From Sordaria brevicollis (lineage: Eukaryota; Ascomycota; Sordariomycetes; Sordariales; Sordariaceae), in NCBI GenBank assembly GCA_033439795.1, contig JAUTDP010000011.1, forward strand, positions 806,001 to 870,000: 64,000 nucleotides of DNA. Direction: 5' to 3'. Under the pieces are notes generated by a model. That model was given only the letters and a program-made list of their open reading frames with translations, was not told the origin of the DNA and did not search any database. Positions within the stretch are counted from its first letter, which is position 1. Each line of letters begins with the position of its first letter. Made by a program: the position numbers and the translations under genes. Below are positions 36,930 through 49,699 of the stretch, in pieces.

Positions 36930-37866
36930 ACTGGGGTCTGTAGCCAATCGGACCTTCCCCAACAAGAAACTCCACTATTTTATGACACATTGTTACTTAG
37001 TAGTTACTAGCAAAACCATATAATAAATAAAAATTCCATTCTCTACATCGAAGTACCCTTTTTTTTTTCTTTTTCTTTACCAAAATAGTATAGAAATGAA
37101 GCTATTTACAATTATCCTCCTCATCTAATATCGGTTTCTCCTCATAATAAATACCCCAATTAAAATAATCGAACTAACATCATTTATTCTTCTTATAAAT
37201 AGTAATTTTATACCTCCTATAATTATATATAATATATATACGTAGTAAATCCTTTATTTTAGGAATAGCTTTACTTTACTTCCCCTTTTTGTAATTTATT
37301 ACCTTCTTAATTATAATATAAATATATATCCTATACTATAGGGGCTTCGTTACCTTTACTTAATAGTATTCCCCTCTATCTTTATATACGGGATATTTAG
37401 TATCCTAATCTTTTATTTTATAAAACCTCTAAACTATAACCTTAATATTAAAAATATACTAAAATTCGTTAGTTAATTAAGTACGGAAATTTCGGTATTG
37501 GGTATTAGGCGTAGTTTTGAATTAAATTCTATATTTATTAACCCGTTAAATTAGGAATATATTAATAATAATAACTTCGAAATAAAAATCGTAGAATAAT
37601 ATTATTTATAACCCTCGTTAATAGCGATACCTATACGTATTATTAGCGTAAAATTAATTATTAATATTTACGTTATTTATCTCTATATTATATATTTAAA
37701 TAACTTTTAGGACTTTTATTATTATAACGCCTAAATCGCTAAAAATATCCCTTATTATACCTTTCTTCATTAATTGCCGTCGTTTAATTTCTTTATATTT
37801 TATATTACCCCTATTAGGATTAAATTAAATAAATAGAAAGTAAATAATTTAACGGTTTTTAAGAAC

Positions 37867-38118
37867 TTAAAATACTATATTATTATTAACCTTCCAATAA
37901 ATACGTTTATATAGGATTATTTCTTTCTTATCGTTTAAATCCTTTAGATTTATAAACTCCTTAGGGATACAATTTTTATAAACTATATTAGTAATAGCGA
38001 TATTATAGGTACGAAAATAGCGAATTAAATTAGCGTTAACGAAGAGGTTATTATAAAAAACGTAATAAATCGACGATAATAAAGGAGGAAGGAATTTAAT
38101 AATGAAATATACGACCAA
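37867..38118 (-). pseudogene. Transposase remnant, piggyBac/DDE_Tnp_1_7 type
   Basis: An open stretch of 83 codons survives on the minus strand. It contains Y-Y-V-F-Y-N-N-L-F-V-N, which lines up with the piggyBac motif around its second catalytic aspartate (D-N-W/L-F). Here the aspartate is asparagine, a G-to-A change expected from RIP. It is followed by L-I-R-Y-F-R and, later, Y-K-R-I-Y-W-K-V, in family order. The rest of the transposase is broken by stops and, to the right, by the gypsy insertion. Confidence 0.7.
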
Positions 38119-38358
38119 AACTTAAATATCCTTGAATTTACCTTTATAAATATTAATATATATTATTTTACTATAATATTATATAAGAAAGATATTATGT
38201 TTATATAACGATTAAAATCAATTATTCCCTTAATATTATTATAAAATAATTAGCGGTAAAAGTAGCTATTTATAGCGACTACCTATACTTTAATATTTGT
38301 ATCGGTAAGTTTATTAAGGATAATTACTATAATAATACTCCTACTAATATAATAAATT

Positions 38359-38643
38359 TATAAAGTTACAAGTACGAGAGGGTGAGAGCAAGTCGTACAA
38401 AGTAGGTCTATTCTAGGAGAAAGACTTTAGCCTAACCAAATATAAATCTTTAATTAGGAGCTATCCTCTTTTATACTTATACGCTTCCCTATAAGTCCGG
38501 AATAATTAGCGCCGGACTCTAAAATCCTTTCTTCCATATTATATCCTACCATCCTTATCTTATCCGCTATTTTATCCGTCGTCCTAAATTACTATACCCT
38601 AATTATATAAATCCCCCTAGGCCTTCTTAACGATACCCTTATA
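38359..38643 (-). repeat. Left LTR of the gypsy element
   Basis: Matches 45888-46172 over its whole length without length change. Shared blocks include AGAGGGTGAGA, GTCTATTCTA, AATCCTTTCTTC and CTTCTTAACGATACCCTTATA at the end. Differences are nearly all C/T or G/A. Confidence 0.9.
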
Positions 38644-41600
38644 ACTATCCCCCCCCCTTAAAAGCTATAATCTTTTATAATTCTAGTATTAATTATTATA
38701 ATTTGTAGGAAATTTTATTTTCCGTTCGTATATTGCGCTACGCTTTATAAAAAACCCTATTTTCTATTCGTATATAATACTACGTTTTAAATTTATTATA
38801 CCGTTTAACGGTCCATTCTTATTTTATACGTTAACGTTATTCCCCCCCCCGGTTAATTTAATTTTTAGATTATATTATTACGTAGTAATTATTACAGTAT
38901 CCGTAGGGGTAATATTTCTACGTTAAACGATTTTATTAAAAAATTTAAAAACCGACCGGCGATATTTATATCGATATATTAAATAAAGTAATAATCCCCG
39001 CTTATTTTAACTATTTATATTATATTAGTATTTTTACGTTTATTAGCCGTAATATTATAATAATTAATCGGTTTTGCGGTTAATACCCGCCCCCTAGGGT
39101 TATTATTAAGTTCCCGGAAATCGACCCCGAAATAGTTTAATTTTTATATATTACGCGCCTTATTTACTATTTCGGTATTCTTTTCTCTTCGTATCCTTTT
39201 TTTAAATAGAAAATATTTTACCCTAAATAATAAAGGATTTTAAAGGAATTTCGAAATAGAATAAAAATTCTATTCCGAATTAAGATTAGAATTTCGTTTA
39301 GAATCGGTTTTAAAATTTAACTCGAACCGCCCTTCTTCTTTTTAAAAATAGGCCCCTACGGTCTTTAAAATATAAAGAAGGACCCATTAATTTTAACCGG
39401 TTAACTAAGCTAATAAAAGGTCTTAATATATATTAATTATTTCCGGGAGTTAAAAGTATTTTAAATTATATCGTCGATTAACGATTATTTATTCTACGTA
39501 ATTAGCAATTTATTATATTTCTTTAATTTAGAAAATTTTATTAATATTTATATTTATTAATTAAGTTATAGACCTCTTTACAGTTTGGGCCGCCGTAGCT
39601 ACCTTAAGGCCGGATAACCCCTAGCGCTATTTACGAATAAATATTGAAAAGAAATTTACCGGTTAGTTTTAAATTCTTTCAATTCGGTTCTCTACCTTTA
39701 TTAAACGGAAAATCTTTAATTTAATAAGAAATACTAAAACGGCTTTCCTTTTAATATATTAAATTTTTTATAATTTTAATAAAGAATTTGCCGGCTAATT
39801 TAAATCTTTTTAATTTAATTATCTTATTTTTATTGGACGGAGAATTTTTAATTTAATAAGAAGTAGTAAAACGGTTCTCCTTTTAATATATTAAATTCTT
39901 TATAATTTTAATAAAGAATTTACCGGCTATTTTGGGTCCTCCTAATTTAATTGCTTATTTTTATCGGATAGGGAATTTTTAATCTAATAAAAATATTAAA
40001 AAGGCTTTTTTTCCGGTTTTAATATTCGGATTTTTTAAATTCTTCGTAATTTTAATTCGCGGCTCGGCGCGGCTACTTCTTAATTAATATTGTATTAAAA
40101 TATTTAAAGCCGGGCTATTAGCCCCGGGTATTTTATTTCAGGTATAGATTACCCCTAATTTATTCTACTACGTAGGTTTTTCGCCAATAATAATATTTTT
40201 TTTCCTATTAATAAATAGGTTTTTAATTTATATCTTTATCGGGGTATATAATAACTATTTACCTACTAAATTTTATATATAATACTTTATATTATATTCG
40301 GCGTTTATTATTCTTTATAATTATAAAATAGTAAATTCTTATTATATTATTTATTTTAATTATTCTATTTCCTATAATATTTTTATTTAACTTTTTAATA
40401 TTTAAAAAGCGTTTTTTACGTATTTTCGAAGTACTTTTTAAATTCTTAAATATTATATTTTATAGGTTACCCTATTTACTTAATTAAAAATTTCTCATTT
40501 ATATTTTCTTTTTAATAATTTATAATTTTTTTAATTTCTTATTCCTTTTACTTATTATATAATTTTAATAATAATATTTCGTAATTTTTATTTTTTCTAC
40601 TCTTCTAAGGTTCTAATAAATTAATTAGAAAAATATTATATATCTAGCTATATTATATTAATAGGATTACTTGATACGTTTAAGAGTTAATTTTCTTTAA
40701 TACTTTAATTTTAATATACGTAGGTATTAATTTCCTATTTTTAAATCGGAAATTTTTAATTAATAGGCTTACAATATCGCCTAATTAAAATTTAATCGGC
40801 GTATACTTCTTATTATACCCCTTCTTTTATACTTCTATTATTTAATTCTAATAATATTATATTACTTTACGAATTTCCTCCAATTTCCGTAATCGTTCCT
40901 TTATATTTTAAATTTTAATAAAATTCCGCCCTTTAATATATTCGACTATACGTAAATAAGAATTATATAAAATTTTAAATAGCAAAGCTTTTATAATTAT
41001 ATACGTAGAATTATTAAACGCGAATTCCGCTTTTAGGAATTCCCTATTTTAAAATATAAAATTACTTTCTAAAATTTAAATACGCAAAATTTTTTTAATA
41101 ATTTAATATAAATATTCCGTTTATTTATCCGTTTATAAATAGAATACGGTAAATAATTTTCGTAGGATCCTCTGTATTTTAATAAATTCTTTCTAAAATT
41201 CGTTAATAAATAATTTATCCTTATTATTTACAATTTTTAACAATAAGCCGAATTGGTATTCTATATATTTATATAATAAAAACGCTATAAAAATTATATT
41301 AAACGTTTTAATAATAGGTATAAATAAGGCTATTTTAGTAAATCGGTTTATAATTATTAAAATAACGTTATATATTTTCCTATTAGCCTTTTAATTCGGC
41401 GGAAAGTTAATAATAAAATCGATATTAATTTTTTAAAAAAATTATTCGGGTATTAATAAAAATTAGAAATTTTTATAAAATCGGTATCGGAATTTTTAAT
41501 CCCTTAATATAATTCGTATTTTATAACGTATTCCTAAACGTTTTATATAAAACCCTCTTAATAGAATTTCCTTTTAATAAATTCTAGGGTTTTAAATGTA

Positions 41601-42922
41601 TTTATATAATCGGCCTTTAAATTATTATAATAAAAATATAAAATTTCTTTATAGAATAATCTTTCTTTAGGAATTATTAACTATTCTTTAAAGTAAAGAA
41701 CCTTTTAATTATTTAATTTATATCCTTCGATTATAATCACTTTAAATTAAATAGCCGTTATTTATTTAATTAAATTTAAATCCCTAAATTAAAATCCCTT
41801 TATAATAATATAAAATTCCTAATTCGTTAAAGGTATTTAAGGGATTTTTTAATATATTATCTTCTTTACGACTTTACGTAATAAAATTTAAAGGAACGCT
41901 CCTTTTATTAATTATATTAATCAAATATTTTTTATAATAATAGTGGATTATATAATTTATCGAATTTATTTAACGAAGGCGTAAATTATAAATTTCTTTC
42001 TATATTAATATAGGATTTTAAAGTTTAATTATTCTTTAATTATATTTAATAATTCTAAAATAAAGTTTAATTTCTTTTAAAAGGTCGGTAAAACGTTATT
42101 ATAAATTATATCCCCCTTTATATAATTTAGCCTCCTAAATAAACTATCCGTTAAATTCGTTTTCCCCGACTAGTATTTTATTTTAAAATCGAATTAAAAT
42201 AACCGGTAAATTTAACGAACTAGCCTTCTATGCAAATCGTTCGCCGGCAATTTTATAATATTCTTTAACGCTTTATAATTTATAAATATTATAAACGGCT
42301 CCGGAAATCCTTTTAACTAATATATTTAATAATTTAAATTAATTATAATAGCGAATAATTCTTATTAGCCTATATATTACCGTTATTCTATATCCGTTAA
42401 TTTTTTAAAAAAGAACGCTATAGGGTATTAAATATCTCCTATAAATTAGGATAAAATTCCCGAAATAGCCTTTTATAAAGCGTCCGTTTTAATTTTAATC
42501 TTTTTAATCAAGTTTTAATAATAAAGGATTAGTATTATTATAAACGTTTTTTTTAAAACTTAAAATATTTTATTAGCCTCTTTAATTTAATAGAATACGT
42601 TTAATTTCCGCCTATTTTTATTCCCCTTTAGTAAATTGGTAATAAACCTTATTATATAAGAATATTAATATACGAACCGTTAATAAAAATTAATAAATTT
42701 TAGAAATATTTAGATATTATAAAAGGATTTAAGCGTTAATTATTCCTAAACCGCCTTTATTTATTCAAGATTTATTATTACCCCTTTTATAATAATCCGG
42801 TAACCGAGGAAATCGACGTAATCCTTATAAAATTCGTACTTAGACGCTTTTACGAAAAATTAGGCAACGTATAAATATTCGAAAATTAAATAGAAATATT
42901 CGTTATATTTTTCTTTAGAATT

Positions 42923-42963
42923 CGAATAAATTAAAATATCGTTAAAATATATTACGTAAATAT
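42923..42963 (-). pseudogene. Reverse-transcriptase core of the gypsy element
   Basis: The minus strand reads Y-V-I-Y-F-N-D-I-L-I-Y-S. Ty3/gypsy enzymes have Y-(L/I)-D-D-I-L-(I/V)-Y-S here; the first aspartate is asparagine through a G-to-A change. This identifies the superfamily. Confidence 0.85.
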
Positions 42964-44240
42964 AATTAATAAATTTTACGAATATTTTATATATATATAT
43001 TTAGAATATAATAGGTATATTGATAAGTTTAAACGGTATTATTATATATTCGAAATAATTATATTGCGTTTTAAAAGCGGTTTTCTATCAATCCCTTTCT
43101 TTAATTCGGATTTAATAATACGCTTCGCGCAAATTAATTTTAGAAAATATTTTAGCGTTAATTACCCGGTCTATTAATTCGGTAATTAATAATAACGGGT
43201 ATTAATTTTTAATAATAATTTTATTTAATCCCCGGTAATTGATATATAATTATAGCGTACCGTCTTTTTTAAATATAAATAAAATTAATACTCCGATAGA
43301 ATTTTAAAAATAGTAAATATAATTAATTTATAAATTTTTTTCTAAATATTCGTATAGCGTTTTTAATTATATAGTAAATAAAAGGTAAATAGGAATATTA
43401 AATATTTCCTCTTTTTTTTAAAAAACGATTTCGTATTCTGCGTTTAATAATTACGGTAGCGTTTTAATTTTTTTTCGGAGAATATATTTTTAAACCCTTT
43501 TAACGTTAGGGGAATATTATCCGTTGCGCCTTCGGGCGGCTCTTTATTTTCATTTACGTTTTTAAAGTCCGGCTTTAATAAATTATATATTGAAATTAAG
43601 TTAATAATATAAGTTCGGTTACTATATATTATTTTACGCGCGAGAATTATAATATTAATAAAAAGTACCCCTTTAAATTTAAATTCGTTTTTATTAATAT
43701 ATATAATAATATTTTTAAAACTTATACCCGGTATAAATAATAGTAATAATAATGTCCGATTATTTCTTTAAATTATATAGAATAATTAAGTAGATTTTTT
43801 TTCCTAACCCCTTTAGTCTTTTAAAATAAATATTAATTCGTACGCTCTATAGTAATATATTTTTCTACCGTTCGTATTTATTAAAATAAATAGAATACTG
43901 GTTTTTATTTTCTTTAATTTATATTTCTTCGTAAAATTTTTATATATAATATTAACCTCCGTTCTTAAATTTAAATTTATATATTCTTTTAATTGGCGAC
44001 CCCTTAGCGTAATTAATATTACGGAAGCCCTATTTAGCCCGTTTTTCCCGGCTATTTTAAAATTATTAACCCTATTGAATAATGGCTCTTTTACGGGGTT
44101 TAGCCTTTTACCGATTCTTTGGTATTTAAAATATAATTATTTTCTTTATTATTATTATATTTAATATTTTATTTGGTAATTACGTTTTAAACGGTAGCCT
44201 TTTCTTTCGGCTAGTTTTAATTATTTATTTTTTTATATTT

Positions 44241-44285
44241 CGTATAATTGCGAATATAATATCCTTTATTTTTATAATTATAATA
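44241..44285 (-). pseudogene. Gag zinc-knuckle remnant of the gypsy element
   Basis: The minus strand reads Y-Y-N-Y-K-N-K-G-Y-Y-I-R-N-Y-T. Its spacing is that of a retroviral-type C-x2-C-x4-H-x4-C knuckle, with all three cysteines and the histidine now tyrosine (TGT/TGC to TAT and CAC/CAT to TAT). The four changes are RIP-type transitions. Confidence 0.7.
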
Positions 44286-45887
44286 ATTTAAATTAAATTT
44301 ATTATTACCCTTATTTTATTTATTAAGGGATTAATTTCTTTTACGGCCTTTATACCCTTTAAAATTATAATTCTAATTATAATTTTAATTATAATTTCGA
44401 TTACGGTCCTTATTATAATTAAAACGTTTATTATATGAAAATTCTTTATAGCGTAAAAATTATTCGTTATAACGATTTTTATTTAATTCGTCCTTCGGGG
44501 TTTATTTTTTATTTTTAAATTCGGTCTATTAATTTATTACCTTCGAAATAATTTTTATTAGGTTATTAATAAGGATTTAATACGTATGGAAGTAATTGTA
44601 TACGTCCTTTTTTAATCGGAAGAAAAAATTGTATATTAATTATTTATTCGAAACGATATTTTTATTAAATTATTAATAATTATATTAATATCGGTCTTAT
44701 AATTTCTACGGGTCTTTATTATCGTTTTAATATATAAAGAATAATTATTCTTTAATATCGAGTTCGTAAATTTCGGGGGTAATATATTCTTTACGAATAA
44801 ACCCTAAAAATTCTTCTTATATTATAGGTCGTTTTTAACCTTTATTGTCGAAGAGGGTAATAGAATATATATATTACGAAATAATTATAGAATTATCGGC
44901 CTTAAAGAGGGCTTATTAAATAAATTAATAAATATTAATATTTTTACGAATTTAATTACTATTTTTAATATTATCGATTTAATTTTCGATTTTAATATTT
45001 ATATTATTCGTCGTTAATTTACGAACGTTATACGTAAGGGGATATAAATAAAATTCTTTATTTCCTTAGTTTATAATTTTTTATATAAATTTTAATAATA
45101 TTTATAAGAATTATAATATTATTTCTATGAATTTTTAATATTCGCGCCATTTTACGCGTTTACGTTCGCGGGATACCCGCCGCTTATAACGCTCCTACGT
45201 AAGGGAAAGGCTATTAAAACGGTTGGATTAATTAAATCGGGCGGACGGGGAGCGGGAGCGGGTCCGGGAGCGGAAATAAGCGCGAAATTAAAAATGGGAA
45301 TAAAAATAAGAATAAGAGCGGGATTAAAAATATTCGTTTAATAAACGGTTATATACGGATAAAGAGCGGTTATATTAATTGGATTTTAAAGGGCTTTTAT
45401 CCTAATAAAATTCTAATTATAATTATTATTTTACTTTATTAATATAAAATTCCCTTTATTAATAAAAGTTTTTAAAAATAATAATAATTGAAAGTATACG
45501 AATTCTTTATTAAATACCGTTCTTTAACCCGTATTTAAATTTCTTATTTAAAATTACCTTTAAATTCTTTATATAATATAAATTTAAGTTACGGTTTATT
45601 ATCGTTAATATTATTATATTTATCGCCGGGATTTTTTCGGGCGGTATTATATTTGGGTTTATAGGACGCTATTTCGTAATTATTTTCTTTATATTTATCG
45701 GTAACCCCTTCGTTAACGGGATTTTTAATTATATTATTAGTAATATATAAATAGTTATATATTTTTTATATTAGGTTTACGCTATTTTTATAGCGAGAAT
45801 TAATAATACTTTTTTCGCGCGAATTTTCTTTGCGCGTATTAATTATATTTACAGCCTTTATTAATAGAGTTATAGAGGTTAAAAAAT

Positions 45888-46172
45888 TGTAAAATTATAA
45901 ATATAAGAGGGTGAGAATAAATCGTATAAAGTAAGTCTATTCTAAGAGAAAGATTTTAATTTAATTAAATATAAATCTCTAATTAGGAGTTATCCTTTTT
46001 TATATTTATATACTTCCTTATAGGTTTGGAACGGTCGGCGCTAGACTCCGAAATCCTTTCTTCTATATTATATCCTATTATCTTTATTTTATCCGCTATC
46101 TTATTCATCGTCCTGGGCTATTGTGCCCTAATTGTGCGGGTCCCCTTAGGCCTTCTTAACGATACCCTTATA
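45888..46172 (-). repeat. Right LTR of the gypsy element
   Basis: Partner of 38359-38643, starting TGTAAAATT and ending CCCTTATA. A short segment (about 46120-46150) keeps G and C where the left copy is A/T-converted (GGGCTATTGTGCCCTAATTG). Confidence 0.9.
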
Positions 46173-46756
46173 AAATTACCTTCTTATTAATAATAATATT
46201 TTAGGGGGGTTTACGAATTTCATTATAAACCCTTATAATATACTTATTAAAGATATAAATCCTCTCCTAAAGATTCGTTAATATATTAAACTCTTAATAA
46301 TAAAAGCGGCGCGTTAATATTTCGAATTTAAAGAAGGGTATTTATTTTATAATAAAATATAACGGGTAGCCGTCCTTTTCCTTCTAATATAATTTCAAAT
46401 TCGGTTTGATATAAAGCCTAATATAAATAAAAATTACTATTATTACGTATAATTCGTCGGTATAATATAGGATCTATTTTTTATCGCGGGAATTAGGATT
46501 TCGACTTCTTCTACGCTATATTACCCGCCGTTAATTAATTAAAATTATTTATTTCTCGATAACTTCGCGGGGAAAAAATCTGAGGAAGAATTAGAGTATT
46601 ATAGAGGGATTATATTAAATTTAAAAATTAAAATAATTACTTTAAAGGGGTTCGAACGGCGGTAAAGGATCACTACCAATTACGTTAGATTTGCGTTATC
46701 GTAGGTTCGAAGGCTCGTAATATACATTTTAATCGCTATTTATATAATAATTAATT

Positions 46757-48105
46757 AAAATTTAATAGAGAGGGATTATAAATTTTACGAGGGCTACCGC
46801 CCCCGTACCCCCGCAAAATTTGCCTTCGGCAAATTTTATACGGGTGGGCAGAAATTTACTTAAAGCGGAGCTTAATATTACTACCTTACTATTTTTTTTT
46901 AAAGTTTTTAATAATTTTTTTTATAAATTTTTTTTAGGAAACTACAGGGTAAGCAAGAAGGTAAAAAGACTTAGCGAAATTTTCGAAATTCTTCCTTCGA
47001 AAATCCATCCGTCGGTTTTTTTTTTTTCAAAGTCGATTTTCTCGGCCGGCAGGCTAGGTACAGTCACGTGAGTAGTACCAAATTACTCGTCTCGGCTTAC
47101 TCATCATTTTAGTACCCACTTTGTCCTAATAGGACCCACTTTCAAATGCCAAGCCCTAAGCGAGCTTGGCGGTAGGGATAGGGGGTCTAATCCAGCCAAT
47201 TGCAGGTCGAAAACTTTTTTCAACCAATTACAAGTCGAGAAACCTCGGGAGGATTAACGTAGTAATTGCAGGGGGGTTACCGTATTATAGAAGAAGACTT
47301 CGCTCAACGCGTTTCGTATTTTTCAACACTTCTCTATATTAAAGCTCCGCTTCAAACTATTAAACGTAGTATTATCGATAGGGCTAAATAATCGAGGAGG
47401 AAGACCTTTAATAGGGAATTCCCTAACGTATTAAGGGGGATTAATATAAATTAAGCGGTTAATACTCTTTTTTAGTATTTATTTGAAGCGGAGCTTCAAT
47501 ATAAGAAGTATTGAATAAATACGAACGTTAAGCGTAACTTCTTCTATAATACTGTAACCCCCTACAATAATCCCTGTAACTCTTCCCGAAGTTTACCCGC
47601 GATTTTGCGACCTATAATTAATTGAAAAAAAATTCTCGAATTGGAATTAGCTGAATTAGATACCCTATCCCTATTCGCCAAGCTCGCTTAGCGTTTAGCG
47701 CCTCGCTTAAGGCTTAGCATTTGAAAGTGGGTCCTATCAAGACAAAGTGGGTACCAAAATAATGAGTAAGCCGAGACAAATACAATGGTACCACTCACGT
47801 AACCGTAACTAGCTTGCCGGCCGAGAAAAACGACTTTGAAAAAAAAAACCGACGGATAGAATTTGGAAGGAAAATTTTCGAAAATTTCACCAAGTTTTTT
47901 TTACCTTCTCGCTTACTTTGTAGTTTCTAAAAAAATAAAAAAATTAAAATTTAAAGAAAAAAATTAAGAAAATTAATAAGGTAGTAATATTGAGCTCCGC
48001 TTCAAATAAATTTCTACCCACCCGTATAAAATTTGCGGTAGGCAAATTTTGCGGGGGTACGGGGGCGGCAGCCCTCGTAAAATTGATAATCCCTTTATCG
48101 AATTC
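46757..48105. repeat. 1.35-kb fold-back (palindromic) element
   Basis: The left arm (about 46757-47360) and right arm (about 47478-48105) are inverted copies of each other around a loop of about 117 bp. Matching blocks in order include TTTTACGAGGGCT, CCGCCCCCGTACCCCCGC, GAAATTTA, AATATTACTACCTTA, CGTCGGTTTTTTTT, TCTCGGCCGGCA, ACCCACTTTGT, GGACCCACTTTCAAATG, CGAGCTTGGCG and AAGCTCCGCTTCAAA. Between blocks the arms differ by substitutions and small indels. A shorter palindrome (46815-46837, 10-bp stem and 3-base loop) sits near the outer left end. No plausible protein is encoded. The middle of each arm has near-normal GC content although it lies in A/T-converted DNA. Outer limits are uncertain by about 30 bp. 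Confidence 0.8.
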
Positions 48106-48317
48106 TATTTACGTTAGCTACGTATCGCCCGCATTCAGGTTATCTATAGTTACGACGGTAGCGTAAAGGAAGGGTACCGTAGGTTGGATGAAAAAATATA
48201 CGGTATTCGGGTTTTATTTAATTTTATACGTTAAAATCAAATATTTTCGGGCAAGAAATATCGCCGAAAGAACGTTGCGTAGGGTAGCCTTGGCGTACCC
48301 ATAAAGTATATATGGGC

Positions 48318-48343
48318 CGGGAAATAAATGGCGCGTTTCACGC
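48318..48343 (-). repeat. Right terminal inverted repeat of the piggyBac-like element
   Basis: Reads CGGGAAATAAATGGCG...CACGC on the plus strand and is followed by TTAA at 48344-48347. It is the inverted partner of 36904-36929. Confidence 0.85.
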
Positions 48344-48347
48344 TTAA

Positions 48348-49187
48348 AGAGATGCAAATCTTGGGAGCATGCATGCTTTTCTTTCTTTTCCTCCCACTTC
48401 GCTTTTAAAAGCTGAAAATTCAAGATGCTCGCTCCTGCTGACTGGTCATAAACCAACTCGTCACAGCTTCCGTGAAGTTCTTAATCTCCGTCTTGCATAT
48501 CCAGAGCTGAGACCTCACATCTATCCCACAGCACACGGAATTTATAGACTCCCCTATGTGCTTGGCTTGTAAGAAACAACACGGAATTCCCTCCGCCTTT
48601 AGGTACAGTCGTAAGTTTCGACCCTCAACACTGGTGCTAGTAAAATACCTACGCAAGCCCCGTATCATTGCAGCAACGATCCTTCAAGTCTTCAACACTA
48701 AAAATCCAGTTGCAGTCCACCATCGTGAAGTCTCGCGAACCACTGGAAGTTTAGTTCCACACTTCCACTTGCTGCATCTCTTGATTGAACCATGAATGCA
48801 TGCTGCTCAATCCACTTTTATGCACTTCCCGCCTCCGAATATTTGAATCTTCTCTCCAGGCTCTTCAAGCACCAGCCAGGGTTTGTTTCTCGGCAAGAAG
48901 CCTTCATTCGCTCGAATCTTTTATCCGAGTCATTAGAGGCTGAAGCAGGTCGATTGCTCACCGCAGATGGATAGACGAACCATATCAAAAGGACTGAAGG
49001 TGAGAGGTCCGGAACAACGGAAGAGGCGGCGACGATGCTCCTTTTCACGACAGTGGTCAATGGTGAAAAATGCGAGATGCAAGCAGTTCGTCTCAAACAT
49101 GCCAAGACATCTTGCCTATAGCAGGCAAGCCACCAACTCACCGTCCTCTCTCAACCACAAAACAAAAGCGACCAACGAACGGCAAAC
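48348..49187. other. Gene-free region next to the transposon
   Basis: Base composition returns to normal immediately after the TTAA. Short frames on both strands have no family motif. Nothing else is recognised. Confidence 0.4.
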
Positions 49188-49190
49188 CAA

Positions 49191-49699
49191 GGGCGTATTC
49201 CAGTTTTCCAACCGTTGATCCGTTTCCCATATAAAATAAACCCTGCCGTTGTTATACGGTTAATCTGCAGTATATATGCGGTTGATCACACTACATATAG
49301 CCCAAAAGAGCTGAAGAAGTACCACGGCCTGTAATCTTTCGGTAAGAGGTATATAGCCAATCAACGCGCGCAGACGCGTACAGGAAACGCCAAGATCCGT
49401 TGATCCAAAAACATAACATTTTGCTGCTTTTTTGCTATTGATTGATAATACCAGCATCAATTTTCATTGAAAAGAAAAAAGAAAACCATTTCCTAAGAGC
49501 TCTCAAATGCTCCTTTCTAATGGTACCATTTTTTTCCTTTTCTAAATACCTCGAAAATTGGTCATTCGGAAGTGAAGAGCCAACCGCCAAGGCCTAGTCT
49601 TGGCAGAGAGGTACGAAGAGCACCCCCTGGCCTGCTGTAATTTTGGCTTGTACTCGGATCAACCGAACAAATCAACGGTTGGAAAACTGGAACGCGCCC
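49191..49699. mobile_element. 509-bp MITE-like element with terminal inverted repeats
   Basis: The left end begins GGGCGTATTCCAGTTTTCC and the right end, in reverse complement, GGGCGCGTTCCAGTTTTCC. Similarity runs about 34 bp and includes AACCGTTGAT. CAA flanks both sides (49188-49190 and 49700-49702), a possible 3-bp target duplication. The interior has further GTTGATC copies but no protein. Terminal GGGC and the CAA flank are shared with the element at 7541-7937, but the rest of the terminal repeat is different. Confidence 0.75.

Larger units (their letters stand above)
38359..46172 (-). mobile_element. RIP-degraded Ty3/gypsy LTR retrotransposon nested in the piggyBac-like element
   Basis: Two direct LTRs of 285 bp (38359-38643 and 45888-46172) enclose 7.2 kb. 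AAATT at 38354-38358 and 46173-46177 is a perfect 5-bp target duplication made of piggyBac sequence, so this element arrived later. A C-run just inside the left LTR (from about 38649) is a minus-strand polypurine tract. Gag zinc-knuckle and reverse-transcriptase remnants lie in the order expected for minus-strand transcription (44241-44285, then 42923-42963). All frames are broken. Confidence 0.9.
36904..48343 (-). mobile_element. piggyBac-like DNA transposon, RIP-mutated and interrupted
   Basis: The element is flanked by TTAA at 36900-36903 and 48344-48347, the target-site duplication typical of piggyBac. Its ends are inverted repeats: GCGTGAAACGCGC then TATTTATTTCCCG on the left, and in reverse complement the same with one change on the right (26 bp, one mismatch). 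A minus-strand transposase remnant of the DDE_Tnp_1_7 type lies at 37867-38118. The 11.4-kb span includes a 7.8-kb gypsy element and a 1.35-kb fold-back sequence, which leaves about 2.3 kb of original piggyBac DNA. Both the outer element and the insert are strongly A/T-converted. Confidence 0.8.

Noticed and set aside
46640..46720. tRNA-like B-box sequences (GTTCGAA on both strands)
   Set aside because: No paired T-stem, acceptor stem or anticodon arm could be drawn around either copy.
46820..47071. 83-codon frame inside the fold-back left arm
   Set aside because: Low-complexity Phe/Asn/Lys content from T-runs, and not kept in the right arm.
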